Assembly: GCF_000715075.1 (NCBI RefSeq)
Contig: NC_134095.1
Coordinates: 64,299,990 to 64,363,989 of the forward strand
DNA from: Nicotiana tabacum
Lineage: Eukaryota > Streptophyta > Magnoliopsida > Solanales > Solanaceae
Direction of reading: 5' to 3'
Length of the DNA: 64,000 nucleotides
The notes under the pieces are model-generated. The model saw nothing but the letters and a program-made list of their open reading frames with translations, made no database searches and had not been told where the DNA came from. The position numbers and the translations under genes are program-made. Shown in pieces: positions 47,642-60,781 of the stretch (position 1 is the stretch's first letter; every line of letters begins with the position of its first letter).

Positions 47642-49537
47642 TGTCACACCCCTTTTCTACCCCTCCAAAAGATAATGGGTGTTATGGATTGTGGGTTAAA
47701 GAGTTTTTTCCAATTAAAGTGACAAATTTGAAATAGGGATTATTTTGTTATTCAGAGTCGCCACTTGGAATTGATTTTTGGGTGTTCCAAGTCACCTTTT
47801 ATTTGATCCCTATTCAAAGGAAAGTTTGACTCTTTTATTATTGATCTGCGAAAACAAAGTCCGGGTAAGGAATTCTGTTGACCGGGGAGAAGGTGTAAGG
47901 CATTCTCCGAGTCCCGTGGTTCTAGCACGATCACTTTATTGACTATATTTGGCTTATACTATTTTTTGGATAACTTGTGTTTTATTGGTTCTCATCTTTT
48001 ACCTATGTCCGCTTTATTGCTTGATTAAAATTATGAAAAAAAAGTTATCTTGAAAAAGGTTACGCGTTCTAATATTTATTTTATTACATATCACAATTAT
48101 GCCCCGGAGACCATACACATAACCATGATATTTAATTATTTAAAGCGCACCTAAATAAACTAGCGCACTTGAAGTATTTTCCTAAACTAATTTAAGATTA
48201 TTGTAAGACCAAAAGTTATGGAATTGTTTGTGGAAAAAATGTATGATTTTAGATATTTGAATAAATAAATTATCATATACCAATACCCTACATCCCAACA
48301 ATTGAAGCCTAAACTTATTAGTGTCCAAATCTTCCAAACTTTTAGCAAGTTTAAATACTATATTTTCAGAAACATGATTAAACATATAACATTTAAAGAT
48401 TGATTTACATTATTATTTATAAAGTTTAAAGATAAATAAATAAAATCACATAAAATAAGATAAAAAAAAAGAGGGAAGAATAAACCTTTTAATGCAAGAT
48501 TTTCAATTAAATGAGTCTCCAAGAATATGTACAATAACTCAGACGAATGCCGAACAAGCATAAACAAAGATGATCATCAAAGCCGGTGAACAGAGCTCCA
48601 ACGGAATCCTCGACCTCGACTATTAACACCACTCTTTGGCGTGTAAAAGGGGATGTTTTGAAGTATTTTTTGTTGGGTTTTGGGGTGTTGAATTGCTGGA
48701 AATTTTCGAAAGAAAGAGGAATAAAGAATAACACGAGTAGAAATTGTCGTAGCGTAGAAGAAGAAAAAAATTTGTTTCTCTCAATTCTCCCCTCTCTTTT
48801 CTCTCCTTTTTTCTTTTCTTCTTAGATTTTCTTTTCTATTTACAACAAAATTTTCGAAATTTTTCAGATTTTCTTTTTTAAAAAAAATATTTTATTATTT
48901 TTTAATTAAAAAAAATCCCACTTACAATTTGCTTTTCTTTCTTATAAAAAGAAATCCCACATTTATTTACTTTTATTTTTTAAATTCCAACTTTAATTAC
49001 TTTTATCTTATTTAAAATCTCACTTTTTTTTATTTTTAAAAGAGGATTCCATTTATTTTACTTTTCTTAAAAAAGCAATCCACTTTCTTTTGCTTTTCTT
49101 ATAAAAATTCTACTTTCTTTTACTTTAATTTTTTTTTAATTTTCAGCTACCTTTATATTTATTTTTTAATTCCAACTTTCTTTACTTTTTATTTTTTTAA
49201 AATTTCACAAAACTTTACTTTTAATTTTTCACTTTCTTTTACTTTTTAAAAGAGAATTCCACCCACTTTTACTTTTATTTTTTTTATTCCATACTTCCAT
49301 TTTTATTATTTTTTATATCTCATCCGAAAATTTAAAAAAAAATAATATTTTTCGGATTTTTTTATTATTTTAAAATAAAAAATAAAATAATAGTAATAAT
49401 TCACCTTTTTAAATTTTGTATTTTTACCCTATAATAAAAAGTGTAACAAAGCTAAAAATTGTAGGTTAAAACTCCTAAAATATTTACATAGAAGAAGTGA
49501 CAAAAAATTAAATATTGTCAAAAATTAGGTGCTCACA
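47642..49537 (-). repeat. 5' LTR of Tat2
   Basis: Direct repeat of 38837-40746 with the same ends. The TATA box position reads TGTAAATAG on the minus strand (about 48834-48843) where the 3' LTR has TATAAATAA, so the promoter of this upstream LTR looks damaged. Confidence 0.88.
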
Positions 49538-49542
49538 CAAAA
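49538..49542. repeat. Target site duplication CAAAA, right copy
   Basis: It matches the five bases before Tat2. Confidence 0.85.
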
Positions 49543-52500
49543 TACCTTCAAAATTGCATATATAAGCATGTCCAAGGGTTTTATCATTTTTTCTATAATT
49601 TTAAGATTTTAAAATTAATTTATTTTCTCCCTTTTTATCCATAAAATCCCCAATAATTATTTCCAAAATTATTATTTTGATGATTCATCTATTGGATTTC
49701 TATATTAATGCCAAAATATGACTAAGGTAATTTTTACATATTTTTATAATTACATTTAGTATTTTTTAAGCTAAATTGCACATAATCGCAATATTAGCCC
49801 TTTAAGGTTTAATTGTGTTTTATATGCATAAAAATTGGATACTGTATTTTTAAATTGCCAACTATGTATTGTAAATTATTTTAGCATTTTAAATTTTTTT
49901 AAAAATTATTTACTCTTTTTATAAATTAAATCGGGAAAAACTAGCTATTTAAATCATAGCCAAATTGGCTTTCAATTATAGCCAAATCAGGACCCCAATC
50001 CCCAACCCAATTTTACAATCAATACCCGACCCATAACCTTTTAACCCATACCCAAACCCAGAACCCCACTTCTTACCATTTTAACCTGAACGACCCCCTA
50101 ACCTAATTCATTCCTACCAAACAGCCGCCTTAGAATCCCCAAATCCTCTCCATCTCTCTCAGACCTAGTCCTAACCCTAGCCGCCGCCACCCAAAACTAG
50201 CCCTAATCCCTTCGATCCTCGCTCGATCTATGGATTCCCATGGTTGTTTGAGACATATACTTGTCTCCTACATCTCCTAGTTGCTTGTTTTTGTGATTTC
50301 ATGGAGGGATCTCGAAGTGATCTAGTCCAGATCTTGCTCAAAACCCTCCAAGAGCCTATCCATGATCTTTCATGCCATTTTCCGGCCATCCATGGTTGTT
50401 CGAGTCAGATCCATGATTTTTCCAGCTAAAACCGGCAACGTTCTAAGATTTTCTCATCTTCTCTAGGTTCTATGAAACCCTAACTCTTGAGATTTTTCAC
50501 TTTTCTTTAGATCTGTCTTAGATCTAGGTATATCCATGAGTTTTTAACCGATTTTTTTTATCTCTACTTTTTTTTTTGAAACCCTAGTTTGCTACTGCTC
50601 GATTCTTAAAGATCTGAGATGATTCAAGTATTATTAAGCATTTTCCTCTAAAAATCTCCGGTTTTAACTAACTATTTCGATTTTAATAATTCTTTTTCTA
50701 AAACCAGGGTTTCTCAGAGTTCTTTTACGCATGTTATGACTGATTTCGTTATCATTAAACCCTTTCCCTTGTTTGTTTTGATCAATTTTGTGCTCTTACT
50801 GCTTTTAACTTGACTCAGTTAAAAAGCCTTTTTTAAGATTTTCTTTACTTTGTTTCTATAATTTTCCTTACTTTGCTTCTTTGAGTGTTAGCATGCTTTT
50901 TTTTACTTTGTGTCTGTGTGTTAGCCTGCTTACTTGAGTCCTGTGATTATTTTGCTTCGAATATATTTTCCTGAATCCCTAGCCTACTTATGTCACTTTT
51001 GTATGACTATGCTCACTTTGTTTGTTCATCTTTTGCTTCTTTTTGTGACTATGCTTCAAATATGTTTTTCTTGCTACATCTGTGGACCTTCTCTATTTAT
51101 ATGTTCAAAGTATAGACTCATGACTCCCTTTTGATCAAGTCTGGTTTCCTTAATCGATGGTGATTGAAAATTTTCTTTCACAAACTCTAAAAGCTTTGCC
51201 CCATTTGTTAAGCTGACTGATTTCCTTACCCTATTTTGCTATGATACTTATTTTTCTACTAGGTTGTGTCCTTAATCAGGGCTTTATGAATTTGGTCCTA
51301 CTCTATACTACTGAATCTCGACTCCTACCTTTCTACTTAATTTGATTAGTTGCTTACCTTAATTAATTCTCCTTGCCTTGTCTGCATCGCTACTGATTGT
51401 CTCCTTAGTTTGAAAACTTTCTGAACCTAGCCTTAATTGGTTGTTCTATACTAGTACTATTTTTGAAATCTTTCCTTATCTATTATACTCCAGCCATGTA
51501 TGATTTCTTTCCTTATTTGTCACCTGCTCTTTATCATTCCCACTGACTCCCTTAATCAAAGGGAGATTCAAACCAATTCTTTATACTGAGTTCTATAATT
51601 ACTGAGGAATTGATTCTTGCCTTATTTTAACCAGTTTTCAAACTACTATATAAATGACTCTCTTCTACAGTCTTAACACACGAACAATTAGTTCATAAAA
51701 AAAATACACACACACACACATAAAAACTCTCTCTTCTCTCTCTCTGTTACTTGTGCTAACTGCTTGTCTAGCCGGCTGAAAGCCAAGGCTAGACTGTGGA
51801 ACTCTGCTTGCTTTACTTTCTGCACTTTGCTTCCTTAACTAGTATGTCCTAGTTTAAGTTAAAGCCTCAACAACAACATGTTTCTATTCCTGTTTCGGTT
51901 TCTTTTATTAATGGCCTGCTTTTACTTGTGGTTTTTGTTGTGAAGTTTGTATCCAAACATGCTGATATGATCCCCCCTCCCCTTTAAATTCATGTGACTT
52001 AAGCATGCCTGGATGAATGTATTCTATGCTCTTACCATCTTGTGAATCCCAAATCCCCTATCCCTCCTCTATGTATTCATGACTGGTTTGTGATTATGCC
52101 AGTGTCAAACCATCTCTGAGCATGTCCCTAGTAGTCCTAATACTCCTATTGGGGTCAGGTGTCTGTAGTCAATATATATGTATCCCCAAACCCTTTTTAC
52201 CCCATGTATGATTACTGAATTCGTTCACTTGCTATGTGTGATCTTACCCTGAAGTGTTTGAACCTTGTCTTACTAATACAACTTCTTTCAACCATCTCTG
52301 TTACTAATTGCTTTCAAAATGAACCTTTCAGTCCAGTTTTTAAACAAAACTCCTTTCAAACATGTGTCCTGCACTTTCACTATACTCTTAGACCACTAGG
52401 TTCTGCCCCTTTTGTGTGAGACTTGCATTGGGACCCTTGAGCTCCCTTTGAACTTGGACACATAAAAGATGGCCTTTCCATACTGTACTTACTCTGTCTT

Positions 52501-54148
52501 GGATATGAAATCTGGGTGTGAGGACTGTCTGGGATCCCTTGAGGTCCTTAGGGAACTCTGACATACTCAGATAGGAGAAGTATATGGAACAATCTTGGCA
52601 CTTGAGATGATTTATTACATAACTCAGGGAGGAAGTCCTAATCAGGCTCCCTATGGTGTAACTTCTTATTTTTCATTTCTACTTATGTATTTCATTTCAA
52701 TGTTGGTCTGTAATAATCTATTGTAAACAAGTATTGGGGTGGCTAGTGAAAAGGGATGGGGTAATGCTATAGTTATTAAGGGTAGAAAACATATTATTAG
52801 GTTTATATTTCTAATTGCGCAATAGAAACCATGCTTAGGATTCATACATGCATTAGAAATTCTGCAATCATTTAGAAATCCTGCTCTTAGGAAATTCTGC
52901 AATCATGTTGTGCATTTAGAAATCCTGCTTTTGGAATCCTGTATATAAATCGTTAGATACCATGATTAGGTTCTCGTTCATACTCACTCAGCTACGTTTA
53001 GTTAAACTACTGATGTATGAAAAGGAGTATCAATGGTCTCATCCTGCTTTAAACAAACCGGTAATAATCCCTGCATATCTTTGCAATATTTAGAACAACG
53101 TGTTTTAGGTAAAAATATTCTCCAAACTGTTTAATAATTCTGAATAACTGCTGCATATTACTCTACGCCTAGACAAGCCTTAGGCAATCACTTAAATAAA
53201 ACCAGAACTGTCTCTGTGATTAGTGTTTAACTATCAACTGTTAAAATCAGTAGGCAAACCTTATTCGGACTTCTTATCTGAGTCATGTGATAAATCTATT
53301 TCTGTTGTTGTCACTTAGATACCATGCTTTAGGATCCTGAGTTAAAATGTGGACCTTATCTGTGTATGAGCCGTGATGTCTATGTGCATTACTTGTGGAA
53401 GTATATCTGAGCCTTCTATCTGCATTCTCTGTGTTTTCCCCTCTAAATGTAGTCCTATGTGTTCTTATTTGCCGCCTAGCATTTTTCCTTTAAACCTAAG
53501 GGTCTGCCTAGAACGTCCCTCATAGTATAGAAGTCCTAAATTCCTCCGGGACTGATAGGAAGGGACGGGTAATAACATGCAATAGGGGTCGAGACCAACT
53601 CACGCTTTAATTACCTTCACGGGACGGGAAAGGGTAGATATGGATATGATGACTGGTGCATTAATGCCATGTGTATCCCCTCCTTGAGGAGTGTCATACC
53701 GGGTATTGCATTGATGCGATCCATATTATAAACAAACCTAGTGCCCTCTCCCCCTTTTATGCTTAGATTGTAATTCTTTTCAAAAAGTTTTGCTTTTCAT
53801 TAATTGTTTCTCAAACACCTGTGTATCAAAACTTAAATACCCTATTATGTGAGCCCTACTTGTCTCTTTGCTAATTGTACAAATTCACAAAAAATTATTT
53901 GGCTGGGAACCATACTCGTGGATCCTAAGGGGTGACTAACACCTTCCCCTTAGGATAATTTCAAGCCCTTACCTTGTCTTTGGTTATCAAACGTAGTTAT
54001 AAATGAACCCCCATAGGTGTCCTAACGCACCTTAAATCGTTAGGTGGCGACTCTTCAAAAATGCAAACCCCTTTCCCAAAAGGAATGAGTTGTCTCATAC
54101 CAAAATGTCACAAATCCGATTTCCGCGGAGGGAAAAGGGGGCACGACG
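49543..54148 (+). repeat. 3' LTR of Tat1, main part
   Basis: It continues the 40 bp before Tat2 to give an LTR of about 4.65 kb, typical of the very long Tat/Ogre LTRs. Its last 795 bp pair with the 5' LTR remnant. A promoter-leader-like zone at about 49940-50240 (CTATTTAAATC, then C-rich text with AACCCTAGCCGCCGCCACC) looks like a plant gene's 5' leader. The (AC)8 run is at 51705-51720. Short frames across it are not conserved proteins. End GGGGGCACGACG. Confidence 0.8.
51705..51720. repeat. (AC)8 microsatellite
   Basis: Simple alternating ACAC run, followed by a CT-rich run to about 51745, inside the Tat1 3' LTR. Confidence 0.85.
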
Positions 54149-54689
54149 GGAGTCACTGTATCATATTATGTTGCGTTGTTGGTAACATAATGGTTTAAAC
54201 AAAAGAATTATTAACATGCTTTATTCTATGTGCCTCTTAAGATAGAACTCGTTATATCACTCGGTGCCTTATTATTCTAAATGGTTATCGCGCTTTTTCT
54301 ATAATTGGGTTCTCAAATTATACTCATCACCCAGTTATATATTTACCTTACTTAAAATTGTTATCATGTTTTCTTTAACAAAATTCTATATTTAATTTAT
54401 TAATTTAACATATGTTTTGCCATTTTTAAAAATGATACTTTTACTCAATTTTATTAAACAAAACCCATCTTATCATCTGTTTCGTACAAATTATATATTA
54501 TTTTACTTTACTTGATTTCTAAAATAAACTCATTTTTTCATTTGACATCGTACCTTATTCAAAACTGTTATTAAACTTTATGGTGTCCAAATATATCTTT
54601 TGTTCATCTAAATTAATATTTATCATGGTTGCAAAGTACATGGTAGCACGTGGGCTATACCGTATGAAGGTGAACCATAGTATGTCTGT
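54149..54689. other. Unassigned AT-rich flank
   Basis: Flank of Tat1. No open frame, no repeat seen elsewhere in the window and no RNA-gene signature. Confidence 0.4.
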
Positions 54690-55635
54690 GATTTCGTATC
54701 TTCGGTCACTTAACCGCATCCGCAGTGCCGCTTTTACGGCTCAACATGCGCACCTACACTTCCGCTTTTGCGGACAATCCACTGCACCTGTAGTCCCTGC
54801 TCGTCCAACCCAAATCTACTTATGTGCTCCCTTATCCGCATATACATACCCAACCTTCCCCAGCCAATCACCGCATCTGCAGCTAGCTAGCACTTATGTG
54901 GCCCAACCATCGTAGGCGCGGAAGCACCAGAATTTAGCAAACTTCAGTAATGCAACCAAGTCTCAAAATGGTTCGAAATTAATTTGAAACATACGTGAGG
55001 CCCCCGGGACCTCGTCCAATCACACCAATCAATCCCAAAATATAACATGAACTCATTTGGTGCCTCAAACCATATAAAACAACATCGAAACTACGAATCA
55101 CCCCTCAATTCAAGCCTAATGAACTAATAAACTTTCAACATCTAAAATTCATGCCGAACCATATCAATTCAATTCAGGGTGACCTCAAATTTTGCATGCA
55201 AGTCCCAAATGACAAAAACATACCAATAACAACTCCTGAAACCATAATTCAAACCCCGTATCAATAAATTTAACCCTCGTTCAAACTCATCAACCTTCCA
55301 AACCTTAAATTTTCAACTTTCGCCAATTCAATCAAAAACAATCTAGGAACCTCCAAATCTAAATCCGGACATACGCCTAAGTCCAAAATCACCATACGAA
55401 ACTATTAAAACCCTTAAAACACGACTCCAGAGTCATCTACACAAAAGCCAAACTCTGGTCAACTCTAACAACTTAAGCTTCCAACCGATGGACTAAGTGT
55501 CCCAAATCAATTCAAAATTCTCTCGAAATCGGACCTACCAATCCTGCAAGTCAAAAAATTACAAATACACATAAGTAAAGCATCAAATGGAAGAAATGGG
55601 CTAAAATATTTAAAATAACCGACCGGATCGTTACA
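54690..55635 (-). mobile_element. LTR fragment (minus), CpG-dyad family
   Basis: The right edge is an LTR start (minus strand TGTAACGATCCGGTCGG). The dyad block is at about 54700-54925 (CGCATCCGCAG, CCGCTTTTGCGG). The left end is missing and the exact break is uncertain. It interrupts a copia remnant on its right. Confidence 0.7.
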
Positions 55636-56560
55636 ATATAGAACTGGACAGGAAGGATATTTGGACTGTCTTGCCATGGGACAAACATTACAAGGAGTAG
55701 AATAATTTAAACAATAAAGGGATTGAAATGATAGAAATTTTCTTCATATTACTCAAAGGCATGTGGCCTAGTCTATAGTGCCATAGTTTTTTTTTGTTTT
55801 GTTTTTTTTACATTGGAATCAGCAAGACTAAAACAAGAATTCAAAACATGAAAGAAATTGATTTCTACCTAGATACAAAAGTAGTACTAGACATAGATAA
55901 ACTCTTAGAAGTTGCAGTTAACAGTCTTGACCTATGTAACTAGAGGCCTCCTTTATCCTTAATAATCTTTAGAGAGGGCTCTTCAGTGAAGGGCCTTGCA
56001 GTAGAAAATAAGAAGAATGAAAAGGATATAATATTAATGTTGTTTGCACAATTTTTATATAGTTAACATATTAAACTTGAAATAGGGAACATATAAAATA
56101 TTGTGCAATACTTGATTAGGCAATAGGGAAACTGAACCTGCATAAGTAACTCTTACTCTATAAGAGGCAGATTAACCATAAGCAGTTTAGGAAGTGGTTT
56201 GACATTTGTAAATAATTATTTATTAAAAGTCATATGTTCAGTAGCTCTACTGTCTAGTATACATGACTAACTATCAATATGAACAAAACATGCAAGGGAA
56301 TTATCGAAATTGACTATACTAGCATAACTTCTGTTAACAGAAGCATCAGAGGTGCCTGCACTTGTTGTCTCGTGTTGATTTGCTATAGAAGCTGAAGTAG
56401 TTGTGTCACATTCTCTTGAGTAAGTGACTGAAACCCAGTAGTACTGTCATTTCCTTATTCTCCTTCTACATTAGAGTTAAAACTGTATTTGCTTATATTC
56501 CTCCGTGGAGTATTTTCTGTTTTCTGAACTTAAAGTTACCTGAAAATCCATGAATCATGT
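55636..56560 (-). pseudogene. Ty1/copia remnant: protease and GAG-pre-integrase
   Basis: On the minus strand, from high to low coordinate: ETTSAGTSDASVN and CILDSRATEHMTF (about 56230-56260), the copia protease active-site region with Asp-Ser-Arg in place of Asp-Ser-Gly; then WHYRLGHMPLSNMKK (about 55730-55790), the GAG-pre-integrase motif, and a C-terminal piece HGKTVQISF. Stops and frameshifts run throughout. It is cut at 55635 by an LTR of another family. RT and integrase are not seen. Confidence 0.75.
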
Positions 56561-56760
56561 AGCATTAATCAATGCAACATCTTTGCTTCTTAAAATAACC
56601 ACATATAGTAGTGTTTTTTTCTTTTGCTTCATAAACTCCTTTCTGCCCATTCTTGTCAGTAATGGTAGGCTAGGAACTCATATTTATAGTTATACTTCAC
56701 ACCCTAGTTGATGCACTTTAATTATTTGAGCCTAATTGCTAGTACTTTATGCTTATTATG
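56561..56760. other. Short unassigned stretch, perhaps copia gag
   Basis: It lies upstream of the copia protease on the minus strand, where gag would be. No readable motif is left. Confidence 0.3.
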
Positions 56761-59529
56761 CGTCATGACCCAAAACCACCAGTTGGGCGTGATGGCACCT
56801 AACGCACTTGCTAGGCAAGTCGAACATAACAAAGACAAATCATGTCAACAAATAGCAAAGAAATAGTACAAGTCTGATGCCATAAACATGAATAACTACA
56901 TAAAAATAAAATAACTCCCCAGAACTAGTAATATAGTGTCATGAGCTTTAATCAAAAGTACAAGTTTGGAATACAAAATAATGATACTATCTGAAAGGAA
57001 ATAACAATACAGAAAGAAAAGAGACGCCAAGACTGTGCTTGGGATGCAGCCTTACCTCGTCTCTCCAAAATGCTCACAGCTAGCCACAACCCAGTTTGAC
57101 ACCTGGATTTACACAATTAAGTGCAGAGTCTAGTATGAGTACATGTACTCAAAAATTATCATAACTAACCTCGGTGAGGTAATGGAAGCAAGAATTATAA
57201 ATGATACTCGTTAATCACCTATGTAATTCATAAATTCAATAAGTACAGAATAATAATATGATCAAGTCATGAATCACAGAAAGAACCTTCTTGGTGTACA
57301 CAATTACTTAACATACTCTGTTCGGTCAAAATTCAGCATATAAAGAAGATATGTGAGTAAAACAAATAACAGTCAAGGAATTGCAAGTAAAGGAATGTAA
57401 TAACTGATTCAAACACTGGACAGATTTTTCTCAAAATTTCTATAATAGTACCCAAACCACTTATCAGTTTTTCTCAATCCGTGTATACACTATCAAGAAG
57501 GCACATGAGAGGGTGACCCTAGGTGGATGGATCCATATCCACATGCTATACACCGTAATCATGTGCAATAATCATAATCCGTCTGGCATGATCACAAGCT
57601 CATTATCACGGATCTGCCCTGCATGGTCACAAGCACAATATCACAATCCGCCCGACGTGGTCATGGGCTACTAGTCCAATCCATTTCACACGTAAAGCAT
57701 ATATCCAAGAATATAAGAATGCATGTACATGATCAAAGAACATCAAATTCTATACTCATGGACTGTTATAAGTGACATGCTAAAGTGTATGCTTGTGCAA
57801 GTGTAATATCATAGCTCAAATCAGGTGAATACATCACAATTAAGCAACTATCATGTCTAGTCAGGAAATTAAACTCTATGAACCTCAAAAATGGCTCAAA
57901 TAGCTCATCACAGTATGAAGATTAGCCTAAATTCAAGGCATATCATTGCCAAAACACTGCCCCAAGCATGAAAAATACCTCGGTGTACGCACATGGGCTT
58001 AACCTCACACATGTGCGCCACCTATAACACATAGCTATCATAAATAACTCAGGCAACTAGTGCCTCAACCAATTTTAGGTAAGATACTTACCTCAAACAA
58101 ACCAAATCAATTAGGTGAATACATCACAACATAACTTAATATCATCAATAAAAGTCATAGAAATGGTTCTGAATGATAAACTTAAGATCTTTAAACAAAA
58201 TAAAAAAGTCAACCTAGGTTCGCATTCCGAAGCTGACCAGAATCACAAATTTCGAACACTAATTTCCGATACGAGTCTAAATATATGTGTTCCATCCAAT
58301 TCTAACCTCAAATCGACTCTCAAATCACCAAATCTCACTCTCCAAAATCATAGTCCAAAAATCTCTCAAATCCCACCTTAAATTCATAAAAAATAGGTGT
58401 AATAATTTATGAATAATCAATATCTAACACCTAAATCAAGAAATAATCACTTACCCTTTCTAGAAAATCCCATCAAAAAGCGCCTCCAACCGAACTCCAC
58501 AACTCCAAAAATGAGAAAAAGACGAAACCGTCAATATTAAATTATGTCCAGCAAAACCACATATGCGGTCCATATAGTCGCACATATGATGCCATATCTG
58601 CAAAAATACCATAGCAGATGCAGACATAACTAATCCCTCAACCATCTGGTTATGTGGATCCCTAATTGCACCTGCGAGTCCGCTTCTGCGGACTCTTACC
58701 ACAGTGTGTCTATGCTCCTCCATCTACATCTGCGAACCCAGCCTCAGCTAGGCCAAGTCTGCATATGGGGTCATCCAGCCACTTTTGTGGCCTCTCGCTT
58801 GTGTCCAATCCTTTGCAGGGGCGAAAGCATCAAAACTCACAAAGTTCAGAAATTTCCTCTAAGTCCACAAATGATCCAAACTCAATCTGAAACACACTCG
58901 AGGCCCTCGGGACCCCATCCAATCACACCAACCAATCCTAAATCATAACACAAACTTACTCGAAGCCTCAAATCATATAGTATAACATCAAAATTATAAA
59001 TCACACTACAATTCAAGACTAATGAACTCTCAACTTCCAAAACTCATGTCGAAACATATCAATTCAACTCTGAATGACCTCAAAATTTTCATGTAAGTCT
59101 CAAATGACACAACAAACCTATTCAAACTCCTAGCACCAAAATCCAAACCCGATATCTACAAAGTCAACTCTCGGTCAAGTCCATTAACCTTCCAAACCTT
59201 CAACTTTCCACTTTTGCCTTAAAGCACCAAACCAACCTACAGACCTCTAAATCCACAACCAGACATACGCCCAACTCCAGAATTACCATACAGAGCTATT
59301 GAAACCATCAACACTCCATTCTGGAATCATCTACAAAAAAGTAAAACTCCGGCCAACTCTTATAACTTAAGTTTCTAACTTTGGGACTAAGTATCCTAAT
59401 TTACTCCTCAACCTCTCCGAATCCAAACCAACCATCTAGTTAAGTCACGTAACTACAAATGCACATATGTAAATCATCAAATACAGGAAACGGGGCTAAA
59501 ATACTCAAAACAACCGACTGGTCATCATA
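56761..59529 (-). mobile_element. LTR (minus), 2.8 kb, CpG-dyad family
   Basis: The left edge is near CGTCATGACCCAAAACC (minus strand LTR end, with a CACGCCCAACTGG stretch just inside). The right edge reads (minus) ATGATGACCAGTCGGTTG, close to the family start. It has the ATCCGCCCGACGTGGTCA style repeats near 57530-57670 and a dyad block at about 58560-58830. No PBS or PPT flanks it, so it is probably a solo LTR. Flanking 5-mers (TATTA and TAGTA) are only similar, so the target duplication is unproven. Confidence 0.7.
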
Positions 59530-60781
59530 GTAGGATGTGATCTCGAGTTGAAAAGCAAGTTTGGAGCTAAAATAAATGATTTGGAGATTTGAAGTTTGAG
59601 TAGAATCCTAAGGAAATAAGCCAGGATTGTGTTCAAGGTTCGAGGAACAAGCACAAATGTTAAAGATTTAGAAAATCCCTACTCTGAGAAAATTACACTA
59701 CCACATCATGTCGCACTAGTGCAAACTCTCTACAGAGTGAAAAAGTCATCTCTCTGAAAAATCCCACATGTGTAGCGCATGTGGTGGCACATGGTGCACC
59801 GCGCTTGTGTACTTTTGCTATCCGTTTTGCACTTCGACTTGGAAAGGGTTATTTGATCCGTAGCCATTCTTACATGGTATAAATACACCAAATATATGAT
59901 TTTTGGATGACTTTTGACCTTGGAAAATTTTGGAGAGAATTGGAGGCTTCAAGACACAAGATTTTATCATCTTTTCACCAATTTCATACAGGAGTTTGGA
60001 TTGTAACATTGGATTGATGTTTTCTTACTCTTTAACTGTATTTGTGATGACTTCCTCCACGATTATGGAGTAGTTTACCTTAGAGTTTGACATGATTTAT
60101 TGACTTGATTGTTATCTATGGATTTATTTGATTGTTTGAATTTGTTGGAGGAGCTTTAACTCTAGTTGTGATTTTATTCATTATCGTGTTTAATTGAAAG
60201 AAAAGTATAATATTGAATATTGTTGGAATGCGTGTCTTATTTTATTTTGTTGCTTCTTGAAAGTAATCGAAATAGCTTTGTGATCTATTGTTTTAATTAA
60301 GATTGAGAAATATTCGCGAGAAGTTTCTTTTAGATTATCCCTACCAATAGATTCTTACAAGTTTCACCATACTTCATATTAGCTTATTTGAACGGTTTAG
60401 GTTTAATCGAGAGAGGAACCTGCATAAAAATAATAGGATAATAACCTATTAAATTCGAGAGAATCAATAAAATATTAAGAGTGAAATTTAACAGTATCAA
60501 TTCCAAGATAATAATTTTACACCTATCATGTCATGACCCCTATTCTCACATTGATAACAAACCAACTCTGCTAACTTCCTCTTCTTCACGATCAATTGTT
60601 ATTTGCTTTACTTTAGTAGTACTTGTATTTCATAATCATTCCAAATAAAATTGTTGATCATCCTAAATAGCATTTAAGCTAGAAATTACTAGAGCATTAT
60701 TTAATCCAATCCTTGTGGAGACGATAATTTTACTATACTATCTTTGGCTAGTATTGTCACAAAAGATAGGGATACAACCTA
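59530..60781 (+). mobile_element. LTR-like block of another family, plus orientation
   Basis: It has a core promoter look, TATAAATAC at 59878-59886, followed by a long AT-rich transcribed-like stretch, and an end with CCTTGTGGAGACGATAA (about 60711-60727), a phrase I associate with the 3' end of several Solanaceae LTRs. Terminal TG and CA ends and a target duplication could not be fixed. It lies against the end of a copia RNase H. Confidence 0.4.

Larger units (their letters stand above)
38837..49537 (-). mobile_element. Tat2: non-autonomous Tat-type element, gag remnant, no pol
   Basis: A complete structure on the minus strand: 1.9 kb LTRs, PBS and PPT in the right places, and CAAAA target duplications. 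The interior (about 6.9 kb) has a gag remnant and long non-coding, T-rich and tandemly repeated stretches. I see no protease, RT, RNase H or integrase motif on either strand. LTRs differ at about 5% of sites in a sampled 300 bp, so it is younger than the Tat1 copy it split. PBS and PPT match those of Tat1, so enzymes from such a relative probably moved it. Confidence 0.9.
26895..54148 (+). mobile_element. Tat1: Tat/Ogre-type Ty3/gypsy element, split by Tat2
   Basis: This is a very long gypsy element. Order: partial 5' LTR, PBS, ORF1 with plant-mobile domain, gag, protease plus G-patch, RT, RNase H, second RNase H, integrase, long 3' spacer, PPT, 3' LTR. An ORF upstream of gag and a second RNase H are hallmarks of the Tat/Ogre lineage. 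Every coding unit carries stops or frameshifts. The 3' LTR is split after 40 bp by Tat2. The 5' LTR lacks about 3.85 kb relative to the 3' LTR, so the 5' end was lost to deletion or recombination, and no target duplication can be tested. Confidence 0.88.

Noticed and set aside
54580..54915. 111-codon plus-strand frame
   Set aside because: It crosses from unassigned flank into the dyad block of an LTR fragment; composition is explained by the repeat.
56754..59534. Target duplication around the 56761-59529 LTR
   Set aside because: Flanking five-mers are only similar (TATTA and TAGTA) and the LTR ends are mutated, so the duplication is not claimed.
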